Origin: Chryseobacterium sp. JAH
GTDB taxonomy: Bacteria; Bacteroidota; Bacteroidia; Flavobacteriales; Weeksellaceae
DNA: 64,000 bases
NCBI RefSeq assembly: GCF_001507335.1
Contig: NZ_LMAH01000006.1
Span: forward strand, 124,001-188,000
Direction of reading: 5' to 3'
The notes under the pieces are model-generated. The model saw nothing but the letters and a program-made list of their open reading frames with translations, ran no database searches and was not told the origin of the DNA. Within the stretch, counting starts at the first letter, position 1; every line of letters begins with the position of its first letter. Of this stretch, positions 17,442-26,414 are shown in pieces. Made by a program: the position numbers and the translations under genes.

Positions 17442-18572
17442 TCACTTAAAAGGCTTTCTCTGAATCCATTCAACTGTGGGATTTACAGACTTAAAAATAT
17501 TTTGAATAAATCTATTGATGAGCAAATTATTATGCTTAATAAGTCCAAAAATTTCTACAGGCTCCGCACCGATTGTTGATTTGATTTCAAGAGCGGTTCT
17601 GCCGAAAATAATTCGATTAAATTTTTCGTTGATTCCAAATGCTACCATATCTAGAAGCATATTCAGATAAATTTGTTTCTCTTTTTGCAACTCTCTGTCG
17701 TAACCTAGAAAATATGTATCAATATCACGATGATTGAGAATTAAGGTATAGAAACCAATCAAATTTTCATTTAAATAATACCCAAAAACTTTGAAATTTT
17801 CTTTTAGAGATTCTTTCATGCTTTCAAAATGATTTTCACTAAGAAAAAATGTATTGAAAGGGGCATTTTCTGCGACATTTTGGTACAGTATATTCATTTG
17901 TTTCTGATGAATCTTTATGTCGTGAAGATTCATTTCAAATTTTTCAATACCAACAATTTTTTTCTTTGCAGATTTGGCTCTGGTTCGGTATTTTGTAGAA
18001 AATGCATTCAGGTAATTATCAAAAGTCAGCCAGTTTTTTTGCAATCTTAAAATCATATTCGGCTGCACAGAAAACTTATAAAATGATTGATGATTTTTGC
18101 CTTGAAAATATTTAATAAAACTTTCTTGATAATCTTTGTAAATAATTAGCGAGGTCTTCCCTTCTTGTCTTTGCATTTCATGAACTGCTTCGTCCAGAAG
18201 CGGTATGACTTTTTCAATGGTAATTTTTGAAACATCGAAATAAAATCCGTTTTGCCCGGTCAGCATGTTATTTCCCAAAATCATCACATTTTTACTGAAT
18301 CTCCTCGCAACAAGATTTTTCACATTACAGAAAGTTTCGTTTTTCTGAAACGTTTTATGCCCGATAAAATTTAGGTATTGAAGTAATGCTCCACCAATTA
18401 ATTCATTATCATTAAAAAAACCAATGTAAAAACACTTCATATTTTCGGGACATGAAGTTTCTAAAGTCTTAAAGTATTCCTGCGACAGCATAATGTTATG
18501 CTGTCCGATCACATGATTCCAATTTTCAGGAATTTCTGATGAAGCTCTGTATTTTTTAAAAGTATAAGACAT
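17442..18572 (-). CDS. FemAB/GNAT-like acyltransferase-fold protein
   Basis: A 376-residue cytoplasmic protein resembling Bacteroidetes GNAT/FemAB-like proteins: a strand-rich first half (FYIGFFNDNELIGGALLQYL) and a second half with VFGYYLNENLIGFYTLILN and IIFGRTALEIKSTIGAEPVE. FemAB proteins transfer amino acids to peptidoglycan precursors, while other GNAT relatives acylate small molecules; the substrate here is unknown. The 5' leader contains the terminator of the upstream DUF1761 gene, so it is probably transcribed from read-through or its own promoter. Confidence 0.65.
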   Translation of the reverse strand: MSYTFKKYRASSEIPENWNHVIGQHNIMLSQEYFKTLETSCPENMKCFYIGFFNDNELIGGALLQYLNFIGHKTFQKNETFCNVKNLVARRFSKNVMILGNNMLTGQNGFYFDVSKITIEKVIPLLDEAVHEMQRQEGKTSLIIYKDYQESFIKYFQGKNHQSFYKFSVQPNMILRLQKNWLTFDNYLNAFSTKYRTRAKSAKKKIVGIEKFEMNLHDIKIHQKQMNILYQNVAENAPFNTFFLSENHFESMKESLKENFKVFGYYLNENLIGFYTLILNHRDIDTYFLGYDRELQKEKQIYLNMLLDMVAFGINEKFNRIIFGRTALEIKSTIGAEPVEIFGLIKHNNLLINRFIQNIFKSVNPTVEWIQRKPFK

Positions 18573-18598
18573 AAAAAAGGCTACAAATGTAGCCTATA
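18573..18598 (-). terminator. Terminator after the DUF1761 gene
   Basis: AGGCTAC-AAAT-GTAGCCT (18578-18595) forms a perfect 7-bp stem followed on the minus strand by TTTTTT. It lies between the DUF1761 gene and the FemAB-like start codon. Confidence 0.65.
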
Positions 18599-18615
18599 TT
18601 TTAGATTTCAAATTC

Positions 18616-19134
18616 TTATTTTGGTGTCACAAGATTAAATCCATCAATCGCATACCAACCGCATATAATACCGCCCATTACGGTAATGGTAATCGTCCAA
18701 TACCCCGTATTAATAAAAATATATTTCCACGATTTTCTCTCAAACATTGCGTTGACCGCGATCAAAGGAAACACAAAGAAAACTCCAGTCATAAAAGAAT
18801 GCAAAGCACCATGACCAAATGACCTGAAAGCGGTTCCGTAATCATGCATAAATGCGGCATACGAAGGTTTTGCCAAATTTTCATCGCCACCAATCATTCC
18901 CATAGCGCCAAACTGATGAATGGTTACCATCTGCAGAAAAAATCCAATAAGAACAGATAAAATGATTGAAACAATAAATACCATTCCCATGTTTGCACCT
19001 TTCATTTTCTCTTCCGTCAAGCCGGATTCTCTCATCCATGCCTTACCAAAAACTTTTGGGTTATACCAGACAAATCCCATGATCAGAGGGATTAAAGCGG
19101 CAAAAAGTATTGCCAGAAAATTAATTTGTATCAT
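18616..19134 (-). CDS. DUF1761 family membrane protein
   Basis: A 172-residue integral membrane protein with about four hydrophobic segments. The N-terminus (AALIPLIMGFVWYNPKVFGKAWM) is the hallmark of DUF1761, whose function is unknown. The conserved FVWYNPKVFG aromatic/basic patch follows the first segment. It has its own terminator and is divergent from the ABC-F gene, with 113 bp between the start codons. Confidence 0.85.
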   Translation of the reverse strand: MIQINFLAILFAALIPLIMGFVWYNPKVFGKAWMRESGLTEEKMKGANMGMVFIVSIILSVLIGFFLQMVTIHQFGAMGMIGGDENLAKPSYAAFMHDYGTAFRSFGHGALHSFMTGVFFVFPLIAVNAMFERKSWKYIFINTGYWTITITVMGGIICGWYAIDGFNLVTPK

Positions 19135-19218
19135 AGTTTTAAAATATAGTTTAGTTTCTCAAATCTACATTAAAAAAGTTTACGATGATATATTAAGCTT
19201 TAAAGCTCTAATATTTTG

Positions 19219-19226
19219 TATTTTTG
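19219..19226 (+). promoter_or_regulatory. -7 promoter element of the ABC-F gene
   Basis: TATTTTTG followed by CACC matches the Bacteroidetes -7 consensus and lies 21 bp before the ATG at 19248. The -33 element is weak. Confidence 0.5.
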
Positions 19227-19247
19227 CACCACAAAATTTGGATATCA

Positions 19248-21146
19248 ATGAATTACGTTGCGGCTGAGAATCTTACAAAATCTTACGGGATCAAAACCCT
19301 TTTTAAAAATATTTCTTTCAATATCAATGAGGGCGACAAAATTGCTATTGTTGCCAAAAATGGGAGTGGAAAATCAACTTTGTTGAAAATTTTGATGGGT
19401 AAAGAAATCGCAGATAGCGGCTCGATAATCATTAATAAAGATATTCAGGTGGTTTTGTTTGATCAGGAAATTGATTTTGAATCTGATCTGACGATTGAGG
19501 AATTTATGATGACTTTAGATTCGGCTCCGATTTTAGCTTTAAAAAAATACCATCATGCTTTGCTTTCGGGAAATCCGGATGAGATGGAAACAGCTCTTGC
19601 GGAAATGGAAATTCACAAAGCCTGGGACTTGGAAAATGAGATGAGCCAGATTCTTTCACAGCTTAAAATCACTGATCTGACCGCTAAAATGGGAATGCTT
19701 TCCGGTGGACAGATCAAACGTGTTGCTTTGGCGAAACTTTTAACCGAGACAAGAGCCGAGCACCGTCATACCCTTTTGATTATGGATGAACCTACCAACC
19801 ACCTCGATGTGGAAATGGTAGAGTGGCTGGAAAGTTACTTAAATAAAGCGAAAATCACCCTTCTTTTGGTAACACACGATCGATACTTCCTAGATGCTGT
19901 CTGCGGAATTATTTGGGAGATGGAAGACCAAAATTTATATTTCCACAATGGTGCATACGCAACTTATCTCGAAAACAAGATGATTCGTGAAGATAACATG
20001 AATGCAACCATCGACAAAGCCAATAACCTTTACAGAAAGGAGTTGGAGTGGATGCGAAGACAGCCGAAAGCAAGAACTACAAAATCAAAATCCAGACAGG
20101 ATGATTTTTACGAAACTGAAAAAATAGCAAAAACAGATACCCGAAAAGAATCTTTGGAGCTTGATTTTGAAATGAAAAGATTAGGGAACAAAATTCTGGA
20201 ACTTAAGGATATTTCTAAAAGCTATGGTGATAAGTTATTGCTGAAAGATTTCAGTTATTCATTTCAACGTGGTGAGAAAGTAGGAATCGTCGGGAAAAAT
20301 GGTGCAGGAAAATCTACTTTACTGAATATCATTCAGGGTTTTGAACCGAAAGATTCCGGGGAAATTGAAACCGGAGAAACCATCAAATTCGGATACTTTT
20401 CTCAGAAAGGGCTAAAGTATAAAGAGGAAGAAAGAGTAATTGATTTCATTAAAGATATTTCAGAAAACTTTCCGTTGGCCAACGGAAGAACGATTACCGC
20501 ATCACAATTTTTGAGATTATTCTTATTTGATGACCAAACGCAGTATTCTCCTATTTCTAAACTTTCAGGTGGTGAAAAACGAAGATTACATTTGATGTAT
20601 ATCCTCTATCAAAATCCAAACTTTTTGATTTTTGATGAACCTACAAATGACCTTGACCTTCCGACTTTGACGGTTTTGGAAAATTTCCTTTTAAATTTTC
20701 AGGGAAGTTTGATTATCGTTTCTCACGATAGATATTTCATGGATAGAATTGTTGACCACATCTTAGCGTTCGAAGGCGAAGGAAAAATAAAAGATTTTAT
20801 CGGAAACTTTTCAGAATACAGAGAAAATAAAAAGCTGGAAGATGGAAACCAAAAGAATGAAGATAAGAAAACAAAAACTGTAGTTGAGAAAGTGATTGAA
20901 AAACCAGTTGTTGCAGAAGTTTCAAAAATTCAAGTTCCAAAAAAGAAATTATCTTTTAAAGAACAACGCGAACTGGAAACGATTGAAAAGGAAATTCCTG
21001 AATTTGAAGCAAAAAGGTCAGCGATTTTGGAGCAACTGAATAATGAAGCCGATTACGAGAAGATCTCAAAACTTTCTGCTGAACTAGAAAGCCTTTCTGA
21101 AAAGCTTGAAAACCACGAGATGAGATGGCTGGAGCTTCAGGACTAG
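19248..21146 (+). CDS. ABC-F family ATPase (ribosome-associated, Uup-like)
   Basis: A soluble protein with two ABC ATPase domains and no membrane domain, typical of ABC-F translation factors. MNYVAAENLTKSYG (19248) is the start; an extension to 19224 would overlap the promoter. Domain 1: Walker A AKNGSGKST (36-44, first Gly replaced by Ala), signature LSGGQIKRVALAK, Walker B LLIMDEPTNHLD. A charged linker (RKELEWMRRQPKARTTKSKS) corresponds to the P-site tRNA interaction motif. Domain 2: GKNGAGKSTLL, LSGGEKRRLHLM, FDEPTNDLDLPT. A C-terminal ~100-residue charged coiled coil resembles the Uup tail. Housekeeping or antibiotic-protection roles cannot be told apart. Confidence 0.92.
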   Translation: MNYVAAENLTKSYGIKTLFKNISFNINEGDKIAIVAKNGSGKSTLLKILMGKEIADSGSIIINKDIQVVLFDQEIDFESDLTIEEFMMTLDSAPILALKKYHHALLSGNPDEMETALAEMEIHKAWDLENEMSQILSQLKITDLTAKMGMLSGGQIKRVALAKLLTETRAEHRHTLLIMDEPTNHLDVEMVEWLESYLNKAKITLLLVTHDRYFLDAVCGIIWEMEDQNLYFHNGAYATYLENKMIREDNMNATIDKANNLYRKELEWMRRQPKARTTKSKSRQDDFYETEKIAKTDTRKESLELDFEMKRLGNKILELKDISKSYGDKLLLKDFSYSFQRGEKVGIVGKNGAGKSTLLNIIQGFEPKDSGEIETGETIKFGYFSQKGLKYKEEERVIDFIKDISENFPLANGRTITASQFLRLFLFDDQTQYSPISKLSGGEKRRLHLMYILYQNPNFLIFDEPTNDLDLPTLTVLENFLLNFQGSLIIVSHDRYFMDRIVDHILAFEGEGKIKDFIGNFSEYRENKKLEDGNQKNEDKKTKTVVEKVIEKPVVAEVSKIQVPKKKLSFKEQRELETIEKEIPEFEAKRSAILEQLNNEADYEKISKLSAELESLSEKLENHEMRWLELQD

Positions 21147-21160
21147 AAAATTTAAATATA

Positions 21161-21192
21161 AAAAAGCTGTTCAGAGATGAGCAGTTTTTTTT
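21161..21192 (+). terminator. Terminator of the ABC-F gene
   Basis: CTGTTCA-GAGA-TGAGCAG (21167-21184) is a 7-bp stem with one wobble, followed by eight T. Confidence 0.7.
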
Positions 21193-21332
21193 GATCAAAA
21201 TCTGGATGAGATTATTTTCAGTTTATGCAAAGGTAATGTAACTAAAAGTTTTTCAGTTTAAATATTATTCCTATTTTTGGGAATAATATAACTAATTAAT
21301 CTACAAATATTTATTTATAAATTACAATCTTA

Positions 21333-22619
21333 ATGATGAACATTAGCTTTAAACTATTTTTCTTTCTCACATTTATGATTTGTTCAAAAATTTACGGACA
21401 ATACTTCATGGTCTGCCAGCCCGTTGAAATTGAAAAACATCAGGGAAAGAACTTCTTTCTTGAAGGAAAAATCTTTTATAATGACGAAATTAAAAATAAT
21501 TCATGGGTTGTTTTATCTGCACTTTTTCTTGATGAAAAAGGTACAGGAATAAAAAACACAATATATAATGATGATGCCGGAGCATATTACAAACAAGGAG
21601 AATGGAGCTCTTATCAGCTGAACGGAAAGATAGATAAAAAAGCAAAATATATAGCTGTAGGAATCACTGTCGCCGGATCTGGAAGTTATCATGTTGATGA
21701 TTTTAAATTATTTATACAGGATGGAAAGAATAAAATAGAAATTCCTTTAAGAAATGCTGGTTTTGAAGATATTTCATTGGCACCCTGGCAATCACAAAAC
21801 ATTGATAAGGATACAAAATTATCTCTTACGAATGACAAATATTTTTCAGGAAAAAAATCGCTGTTCGTTGATAATTCTAACGTTAATACAACATCAACTA
21901 TTGGAAATAACAAAAAAGCAGGAAAGTTCATGGATGTAAATGGCGTTAAACTTTACTATGAAGTTTATGGTCAAGGAGAACCACTTTTACTGATTCATGG
22001 AAACAATGCATCGATGGCTAGTTTTGATCGACAAATTGATGCTCTGAGTAAAAAATATATGGTCATTGGCTTAGACAGTCGTGGTCAGGGAAGGTCAACT
22101 TCGGATAATAAGAAACTGACTTATGAGCTTATGGCAGATGATGTGAATACTTTTTTAGATAAAATGAATCTTAAAAACGTCAATATTTTAGGATGGAGCG
22201 ATGGAGGAAATATTGCCGTTATTTTAGGAATGGAACATCCCGATAAAGTAAAAAAAATGGCAATCATGGGAACTGTACTCTACAATAATGAGACTTCAGT
22301 TTTTCCTGACATCAATAAAATCCTGAATGAACAGGTAAAAGAAATGAAGAAAAACGGAGTCTCTGAAAACGATATGAACTACCGTCTTAAGATTCTGCTG
22401 CTTACAGAGCCTAACATCAATCCTGACTCTTTAAAGAAAATAAAGGCGCCGACATTAGTAATGGCTGGAGAACATGATGTAATGCCGGAAAAACACACAA
22501 AATTAATAGCCGATAAAATTCCAAATAGCAAAATACTGATTTTTAAAGGGACTGACCATGAAGCTCCTTCTAAGATTTCAGAAAAATTCAATAAAGCTGT
22601 TTTGGATTTTTTTGAATAA
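21333..22619 (+). CDS. Secreted alpha/beta hydrolase with N-terminal carbohydrate-binding-like domain
   Basis: A 428-residue secreted protein. The signal peptide ends near FMICSKIYGQ. Residues ~25-185 look like a beta-sandwich carbohydrate-binding-like domain (NSWVVLSALFLDEKG, GSYHVDDFKLF, NAGFED). The hydrolase follows from ~200: MDVNGVKLYYEVYGQGEPLL, LIHGNNAS, nucleophile Ser in LGWSDGGN, acid near AGEHDVM, histidine in GTDHEAP. It is related to the hydrolase encoded at 15680-17326 in its catalytic half but not at its N-terminus, suggesting domain shuffling. The first two codons are both Met; either may be used. Substrate unknown. Confidence 0.83.
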   Translation: MMNISFKLFFFLTFMICSKIYGQYFMVCQPVEIEKHQGKNFFLEGKIFYNDEIKNNSWVVLSALFLDEKGTGIKNTIYNDDAGAYYKQGEWSSYQLNGKIDKKAKYIAVGITVAGSGSYHVDDFKLFIQDGKNKIEIPLRNAGFEDISLAPWQSQNIDKDTKLSLTNDKYFSGKKSLFVDNSNVNTTSTIGNNKKAGKFMDVNGVKLYYEVYGQGEPLLLIHGNNASMASFDRQIDALSKKYMVIGLDSRGQGRSTSDNKKLTYELMADDVNTFLDKMNLKNVNILGWSDGGNIAVILGMEHPDKVKKMAIMGTVLYNNETSVFPDINKILNEQVKEMKKNGVSENDMNYRLKILLLTEPNINPDSLKKIKAPTLVMAGEHDVMPEKHTKLIADKIPNSKILIFKGTDHEAPSKISEKFNKAVLDFFE

Positions 22620-22646
22620 TGCAGCCTAATAATTTGAACTTAAATT

Positions 22647-22695
22647 AATGATTAAAAAAAGTTAGATATTCGATATCTAACTTTTTTTGATCATT
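22647..22695. terminator. Long bidirectional terminator hairpin
   Basis: A 23-bp inverted repeat with one mismatch: arms 22647-22669 and 22673-22695 around TCG, core GTTAGATAT/ATATCTAAC with flanking A7 and T7. It ends both the hydrolase gene and the small minus-strand gene, whose stop codon lies inside it. Confidence 0.85.
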
Positions 22696-22835
22696 GAAAA
22701 AATACTGTAAGAAAGAAACGCCATTCCTAAGAGAAGGAAACCATATCTTAAAAATCTGTTGTCATCCATTAGGGTAATGCCAATAATGACGAACAAAAGA
22801 CCGATCACTGTAAAACTTGAACTTCTTTTTTTCAT
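22677..22835 (-). CDS. Small two-helix membrane protein (52 residues)
   Basis: A 52-residue frame from ATG at 22835 to TAG at 22677. It starts with a basic MKKRSSSF, followed by hydrophobic FTVIGLLFVIIGITLM, a short DDNRFLRY loop, a second hydrophobic stretch YGFLLLGMAFLSYSIFSM and a basic end IKKS. This is a credible two-pass inner-membrane miniprotein. No family is recognised. It is downstream of the Gfo/Idh gene's stop side by 12 bp on the same strand, so it may be the last gene of that unit, and its stop codon is in the terminator stem. Confidence 0.65.
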   Translation of the reverse strand: MKKRSSSFTVIGLLFVIIGITLMDDNRFLRYGFLLLGMAFLSYSIFSMIKKS

Positions 22836-22847
22836 GATTTTCTTTGT

Positions 22848-23906
22848 TTAATGTAAATCTAAAACCTTTCCTTTTTTAGAGCTTTCCAATGCAGCTTCGA
22901 TGATCTTCATATTCTGAATAACTTCATTTCCCAAAGATGGCAAAGCATATCCGAAAACAATGTGCTCATAGATTTGCTGATAATAATTCATGTAATTTCC
23001 GGGTTGGCTTGTGGTTAAAATCCTTTTTGACTCTGAATTTTCATCGAGAAAATTAAGAATTCCATCAGATTCTTTAAGGGGTTGTAACCAGTCTTCACCA
23101 TAGGCTGGAATTACTCCCGCTACCAATTCATTTTCCTGATCATCTGTTCTTTCTTGTAGAAAACTTCCTTTGTCACCGTGAATTTTATAGGCAAAATGTT
23201 CCTCTTTGGTGAAAACTGAAGATTTTAATCTTACTCGTACTGTGTCTTTATAATAAAGCAAAATTTCAAAATAATCATTGGCAAACTCCTCTCCTTTCAT
23301 GGAAAACACATCTGCAAAAAGCTTTTCAGGAAAACCAAAAAACTGCGTTGCCTGATCGACAAGATGTGAACCTAAATCATGAACAGATCCGGAACCACTT
23401 AATTCAGGATTTTCTTTATGTTCTTTTGCACTTGGTTCAGTTCTGAATCTGTCAAACCGGATTTCAACTTCTTTGATATTTCCTAGTTTTCCTTCAGAAA
23501 TCACTTTTTGTACCTGAAGATAATCACGATCAAATCTTCTGTTCTGATAGACACTTAAAAAAAGATTTTTTGATTCAGCCAGTTTCACCAACTCTTCCGC
23601 TTCTGCAATGTTGACGGTAAAAGGTTTTTCAACAATAACATTTTTACCGGCCTCCAACGCCATCTTGCTGTACTCAAAATGAGTCTGCACAGGTGTATTG
23701 ACCACGACCACATCAATATCAGCATTCTGAAGCATCTCTTGAACCGAACGACAAATTACAGCATCGGGATATTTCTCTTTTGATTCGTCTTTTGATCTTT
23801 CCACAATTGCAGACATAAAAAATCCCGGATGTTCTTTCAAAAACGGAGCATGAAAAACTTTCCCGCTCATTCCAAAGGCGCAAAGACCCACTTTTACCAA
23901 TTGCAT
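22848..23906 (-). CDS. Gfo/Idh/MocA family NAD(P)-dependent oxidoreductase
   Basis: The start MQLVKVGLCAFG (23906) gives 352 residues; the frame is open upstream but those residues do not belong to the family. The N-terminal Rossmann fold has GLCAFGMSGKVFHAPFL, where the third glycine position is serine-glycine, then VVVNTPVQTHFEYSKMAL and the family EKP motif in VEKPFTVN. The C-terminal half is the alpha/beta catalytic domain with HDLGSHLVDQA. These enzymes oxidise or reduce sugars and sugar derivatives; the substrate is unknown. The small membrane gene follows it. Confidence 0.88.
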   Translation of the reverse strand: MQLVKVGLCAFGMSGKVFHAPFLKEHPGFFMSAIVERSKDESKEKYPDAVICRSVQEMLQNADIDVVVVNTPVQTHFEYSKMALEAGKNVIVEKPFTVNIAEAEELVKLAESKNLFLSVYQNRRFDRDYLQVQKVISEGKLGNIKEVEIRFDRFRTEPSAKEHKENPELSGSGSVHDLGSHLVDQATQFFGFPEKLFADVFSMKGEEFANDYFEILLYYKDTVRVRLKSSVFTKEEHFAYKIHGDKGSFLQERTDDQENELVAGVIPAYGEDWLQPLKESDGILNFLDENSESKRILTTSQPGNYMNYYQQIYEHIVFGYALPSLGNEVIQNMKIIEAALESSKKGKVLDLH

Positions 23907-24037
23907 ATTTAAAAATTTTAAACAAATATATTTATAAAAAACGTTTAACTGAATACATTTAATGACCAATAAATTCTCAAATGTGATACCACATGACAAA
24001 AATCACCGATTTATTTTTAATAATTCTAAATAGTAAT

Positions 24038-24057
24038 AAGTAAATAATTTACTTTTG
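24038..24057 (+). promoter_or_regulatory. Promoter and palindromic operator candidate of the siderophore receptor
   Basis: TACTTTTG (24050-24057) fits the -7 consensus TAnnTTTG. It overlaps a perfect 17-bp palindrome AAGTAAATAATTTACTT (24038-24054). A dimeric repressor bound there would cover the -7 element. The position suits iron-dependent control of a siderophore receptor, but the sequence is not a canonical Fur box. Confidence 0.5.
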
Positions 24058-24090
24058 CGAAATCATAATTCTATTCCAAAAATCTAAACT

Positions 24091-26328
24091 ATGAAAAGAA
24101 GGATTATCTCCTTAGGTCTTATCGCGGTAGTAACATCTGTAAGCGCACAGATGAAAAATTCTGAATCTGACACCATCAGAATACAAACTATTGAAGATGT
24201 AAATCTGCACAAAACAGGAAATCCAAACAAAGCAACTCCATTATCTACCAAATCAAATCTTACGGTAATGGAAACTCCTCAACCCATTGCGATTGTTACT
24301 CACGAAATCATTGAGCAGCAGCAAGCAAAACAGTTGAGCGACGTTCTTCAGAATGTAAACGGAATGTATGTAACTTCTTCAAGAGGAAACTCTCAAGACA
24401 GTTTCGGAGGTCGTGGTTTCATTTTAGGAAATGACAATATTTTTAAAAACGGAGGAAGAATCAATAGCGGAGTTTTCCCAGAAGTAAGCGGCTTAGAAAG
24501 AGTAGAAGTTCTGAAAGGCGCTAATGCGATGCTATATGGAAATACAGCTGCAGGAGGAGTCATCAATATGATTACTAAAAAACCAAAGTTTGATTTTGGA
24601 GGAAGTGTTGCAATGAACGCAGGAAGCTGGAATTCTTACAAACCAACTATAGACGTTTATGGTCCTTTATCTAAAAATATCGCTTTTAGAGTAAATGGAG
24701 CTTACGAAAACGCTGAAAGTTTCAGAGATGTGGTAAAATCAGAAAAATTTTATTTCAATCCTTCATTTTTATTCAATTTGGGGAGCAAATCTCAGTTGAT
24801 TGTTGAAGCAGATTATCTTAAAAATGATTTCACTCCAGATTTTGGAATTGGGGCTATAGAAAACAAAGACAAAAGCTATGCATTAAATACAGGAATTGAT
24901 AAACATGTGTTTTTAGGAACAGACTGGCAATATCAAAATGTACAGCAAGCTTCAACTACTGTTACATTTAATCATCAATTGAGCAATAAATGGACACTTA
25001 ATGCTATTGCTTCATACCAAAATTACACAAAAGATTATTTTTCAACAGAAAGAACAAGCTGGACATACGCAGCACCAACCTCTAACCGATTATCTTGGAC
25101 AACACCATTCAACAAAACTTACAATGAGCAAAACTATGGTTCTGCACAGGTAAATATAAATGGAGAATTTAATACAGGAACAATCAACCACAAAGTTCTT
25201 GTAGGAGCAGATGCAGATTATTCTCAATCTGACGCTTATGCTTATAACTTAATCAACGCGCCAAAAAATATATTATTTTTAGATGATCCAAGTACGTGGG
25301 ATAATGGAAGTTTAGCAATGCCAGAATCTACATTAAATACCAACACCAGAACCACAACAAGAAGAGTTGGAGCTTATGCGCAGGATTTGGTAAGTTTAAC
25401 TAAAGAATTCAAAGTTTTGGCAGGTATTCGCTGGTCATACATTGAGAATATGCCTTCATTAAAAACTACATTCCCTACAGGAACAGTGGCACAAAGCAAA
25501 AGTGTAGTACCAAATTCTGAAACTTCAGATATGGCAATATCTCCAAAACTGGGATTAATCTACGTACCAAACGATAACCTCTCAGTTTTTGCAACCTACA
25601 CCAATTCATTTGCAGCAAACACAGGAGTAGATGCTTTCACATTCGAGTCACTGAGGCCTTCTCTTGTAGACCAATATGAAGTGGGAGCAAAGAAAAATAT
25701 TTGGGGTAATGCAGTTGCTGTCAATCTTTCTGTATACCAAATTTTATACAGAGATTACTATTCTGCATTTATTGATCCGGCAACTAATGCAGCTTCTACA
25801 GACCCAAGAAACCTAAGAGAATTTGTAGGTAAAATGAGAAGTCGTGGTGTAGAACTAGACATCACAGGAAATCCTATGGCTAACTTATCTATAATCGCAG
25901 GTATTTCTTATAACAATTCTGTGTATCTAGACACTCCAGAAAAAGTAGGATATGTAGAAAACCAAAGATTAGTAAGAACACCAGCAACTACAGCTAATGC
26001 ATCAATTTTCTACACATTCACTCAAGGAGTAAAAGGATTAAAAATTGGAGCATCTGCATACTATATTGGTGACCGATTAGCGGGATGGAATGACACCAAA
26101 ACAGGAAGTGCTACTAGTTTAGTGGCAAGAAACGGAGTAAGCAGAAGTTTTGAAATTAAAGATTATACCACAGTTGCACTTTCTGTAGGCTACGAGTGGA
26201 ACAAATTCTCAATACAAGGAAGAGTAGGCAATCTATTTGATACCGAAAACTACAACGTACACGAAAACTACTCCGTGAACCCCATCACACCAAGAAACTA
26301 TTATTTCACATTAACATATAAACTTTAA
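24091..26328 (+). CDS. TonB-dependent siderophore receptor
   Basis: A 745-residue outer-membrane transporter driven by TonB-ExbBD. The signal peptide MKRRIISLGLIAVVTSVSAQ is followed by an N-terminal segment and the plug domain (about 60-180): TPQPIAIVTHEIIEQQ, LSDVLQNVNGMYV, FGGRGF, VEVLKGANAMLYGNTAAGG and INMITKKP, a typical siderophore-receptor plug. The remaining ~560 residues form the 22-strand barrel, ending NYYFTLTYKL. There is no N-terminal carboxypeptidase-like domain, unlike SusC types. The downstream PepSY membrane protein supports a role in iron-siderophore uptake and reduction. Confidence 0.95.
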   Translation: MKRRIISLGLIAVVTSVSAQMKNSESDTIRIQTIEDVNLHKTGNPNKATPLSTKSNLTVMETPQPIAIVTHEIIEQQQAKQLSDVLQNVNGMYVTSSRGNSQDSFGGRGFILGNDNIFKNGGRINSGVFPEVSGLERVEVLKGANAMLYGNTAAGGVINMITKKPKFDFGGSVAMNAGSWNSYKPTIDVYGPLSKNIAFRVNGAYENAESFRDVVKSEKFYFNPSFLFNLGSKSQLIVEADYLKNDFTPDFGIGAIENKDKSYALNTGIDKHVFLGTDWQYQNVQQASTTVTFNHQLSNKWTLNAIASYQNYTKDYFSTERTSWTYAAPTSNRLSWTTPFNKTYNEQNYGSAQVNINGEFNTGTINHKVLVGADADYSQSDAYAYNLINAPKNILFLDDPSTWDNGSLAMPESTLNTNTRTTTRRVGAYAQDLVSLTKEFKVLAGIRWSYIENMPSLKTTFPTGTVAQSKSVVPNSETSDMAISPKLGLIYVPNDNLSVFATYTNSFAANTGVDAFTFESLRPSLVDQYEVGAKKNIWGNAVAVNLSVYQILYRDYYSAFIDPATNAASTDPRNLREFVGKMRSRGVELDITGNPMANLSIIAGISYNNSVYLDTPEKVGYVENQRLVRTPATTANASIFYTFTQGVKGLKIGASAYYIGDRLAGWNDTKTGSATSLVARNGVSRSFEIKDYTTVALSVGYEWNKFSIQGRVGNLFDTENYNVHENYSVNPITPRNYYFTLTYKL

Positions 26329-26362
26329 GATTTTATAATACCAATAATTTCTTTCTTCTAAG

Positions 26363-26393
26363 TGGAAGCTGCATTTTTGCAGCTTCCATTTTG
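26363..26393 (+). terminator. Hairpin between the siderophore receptor and the PepSY gene
   Basis: TGGAAGCTGCA (26363-26373) pairs perfectly with TGCAGCTTCCA (26378-26388) around TTTT, followed by TTTT. It may terminate or attenuate transcription before the next gene. Confidence 0.7.
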
Positions 26394-26414
26394 AAATTTA
26401 AAAACAAAAAACTT

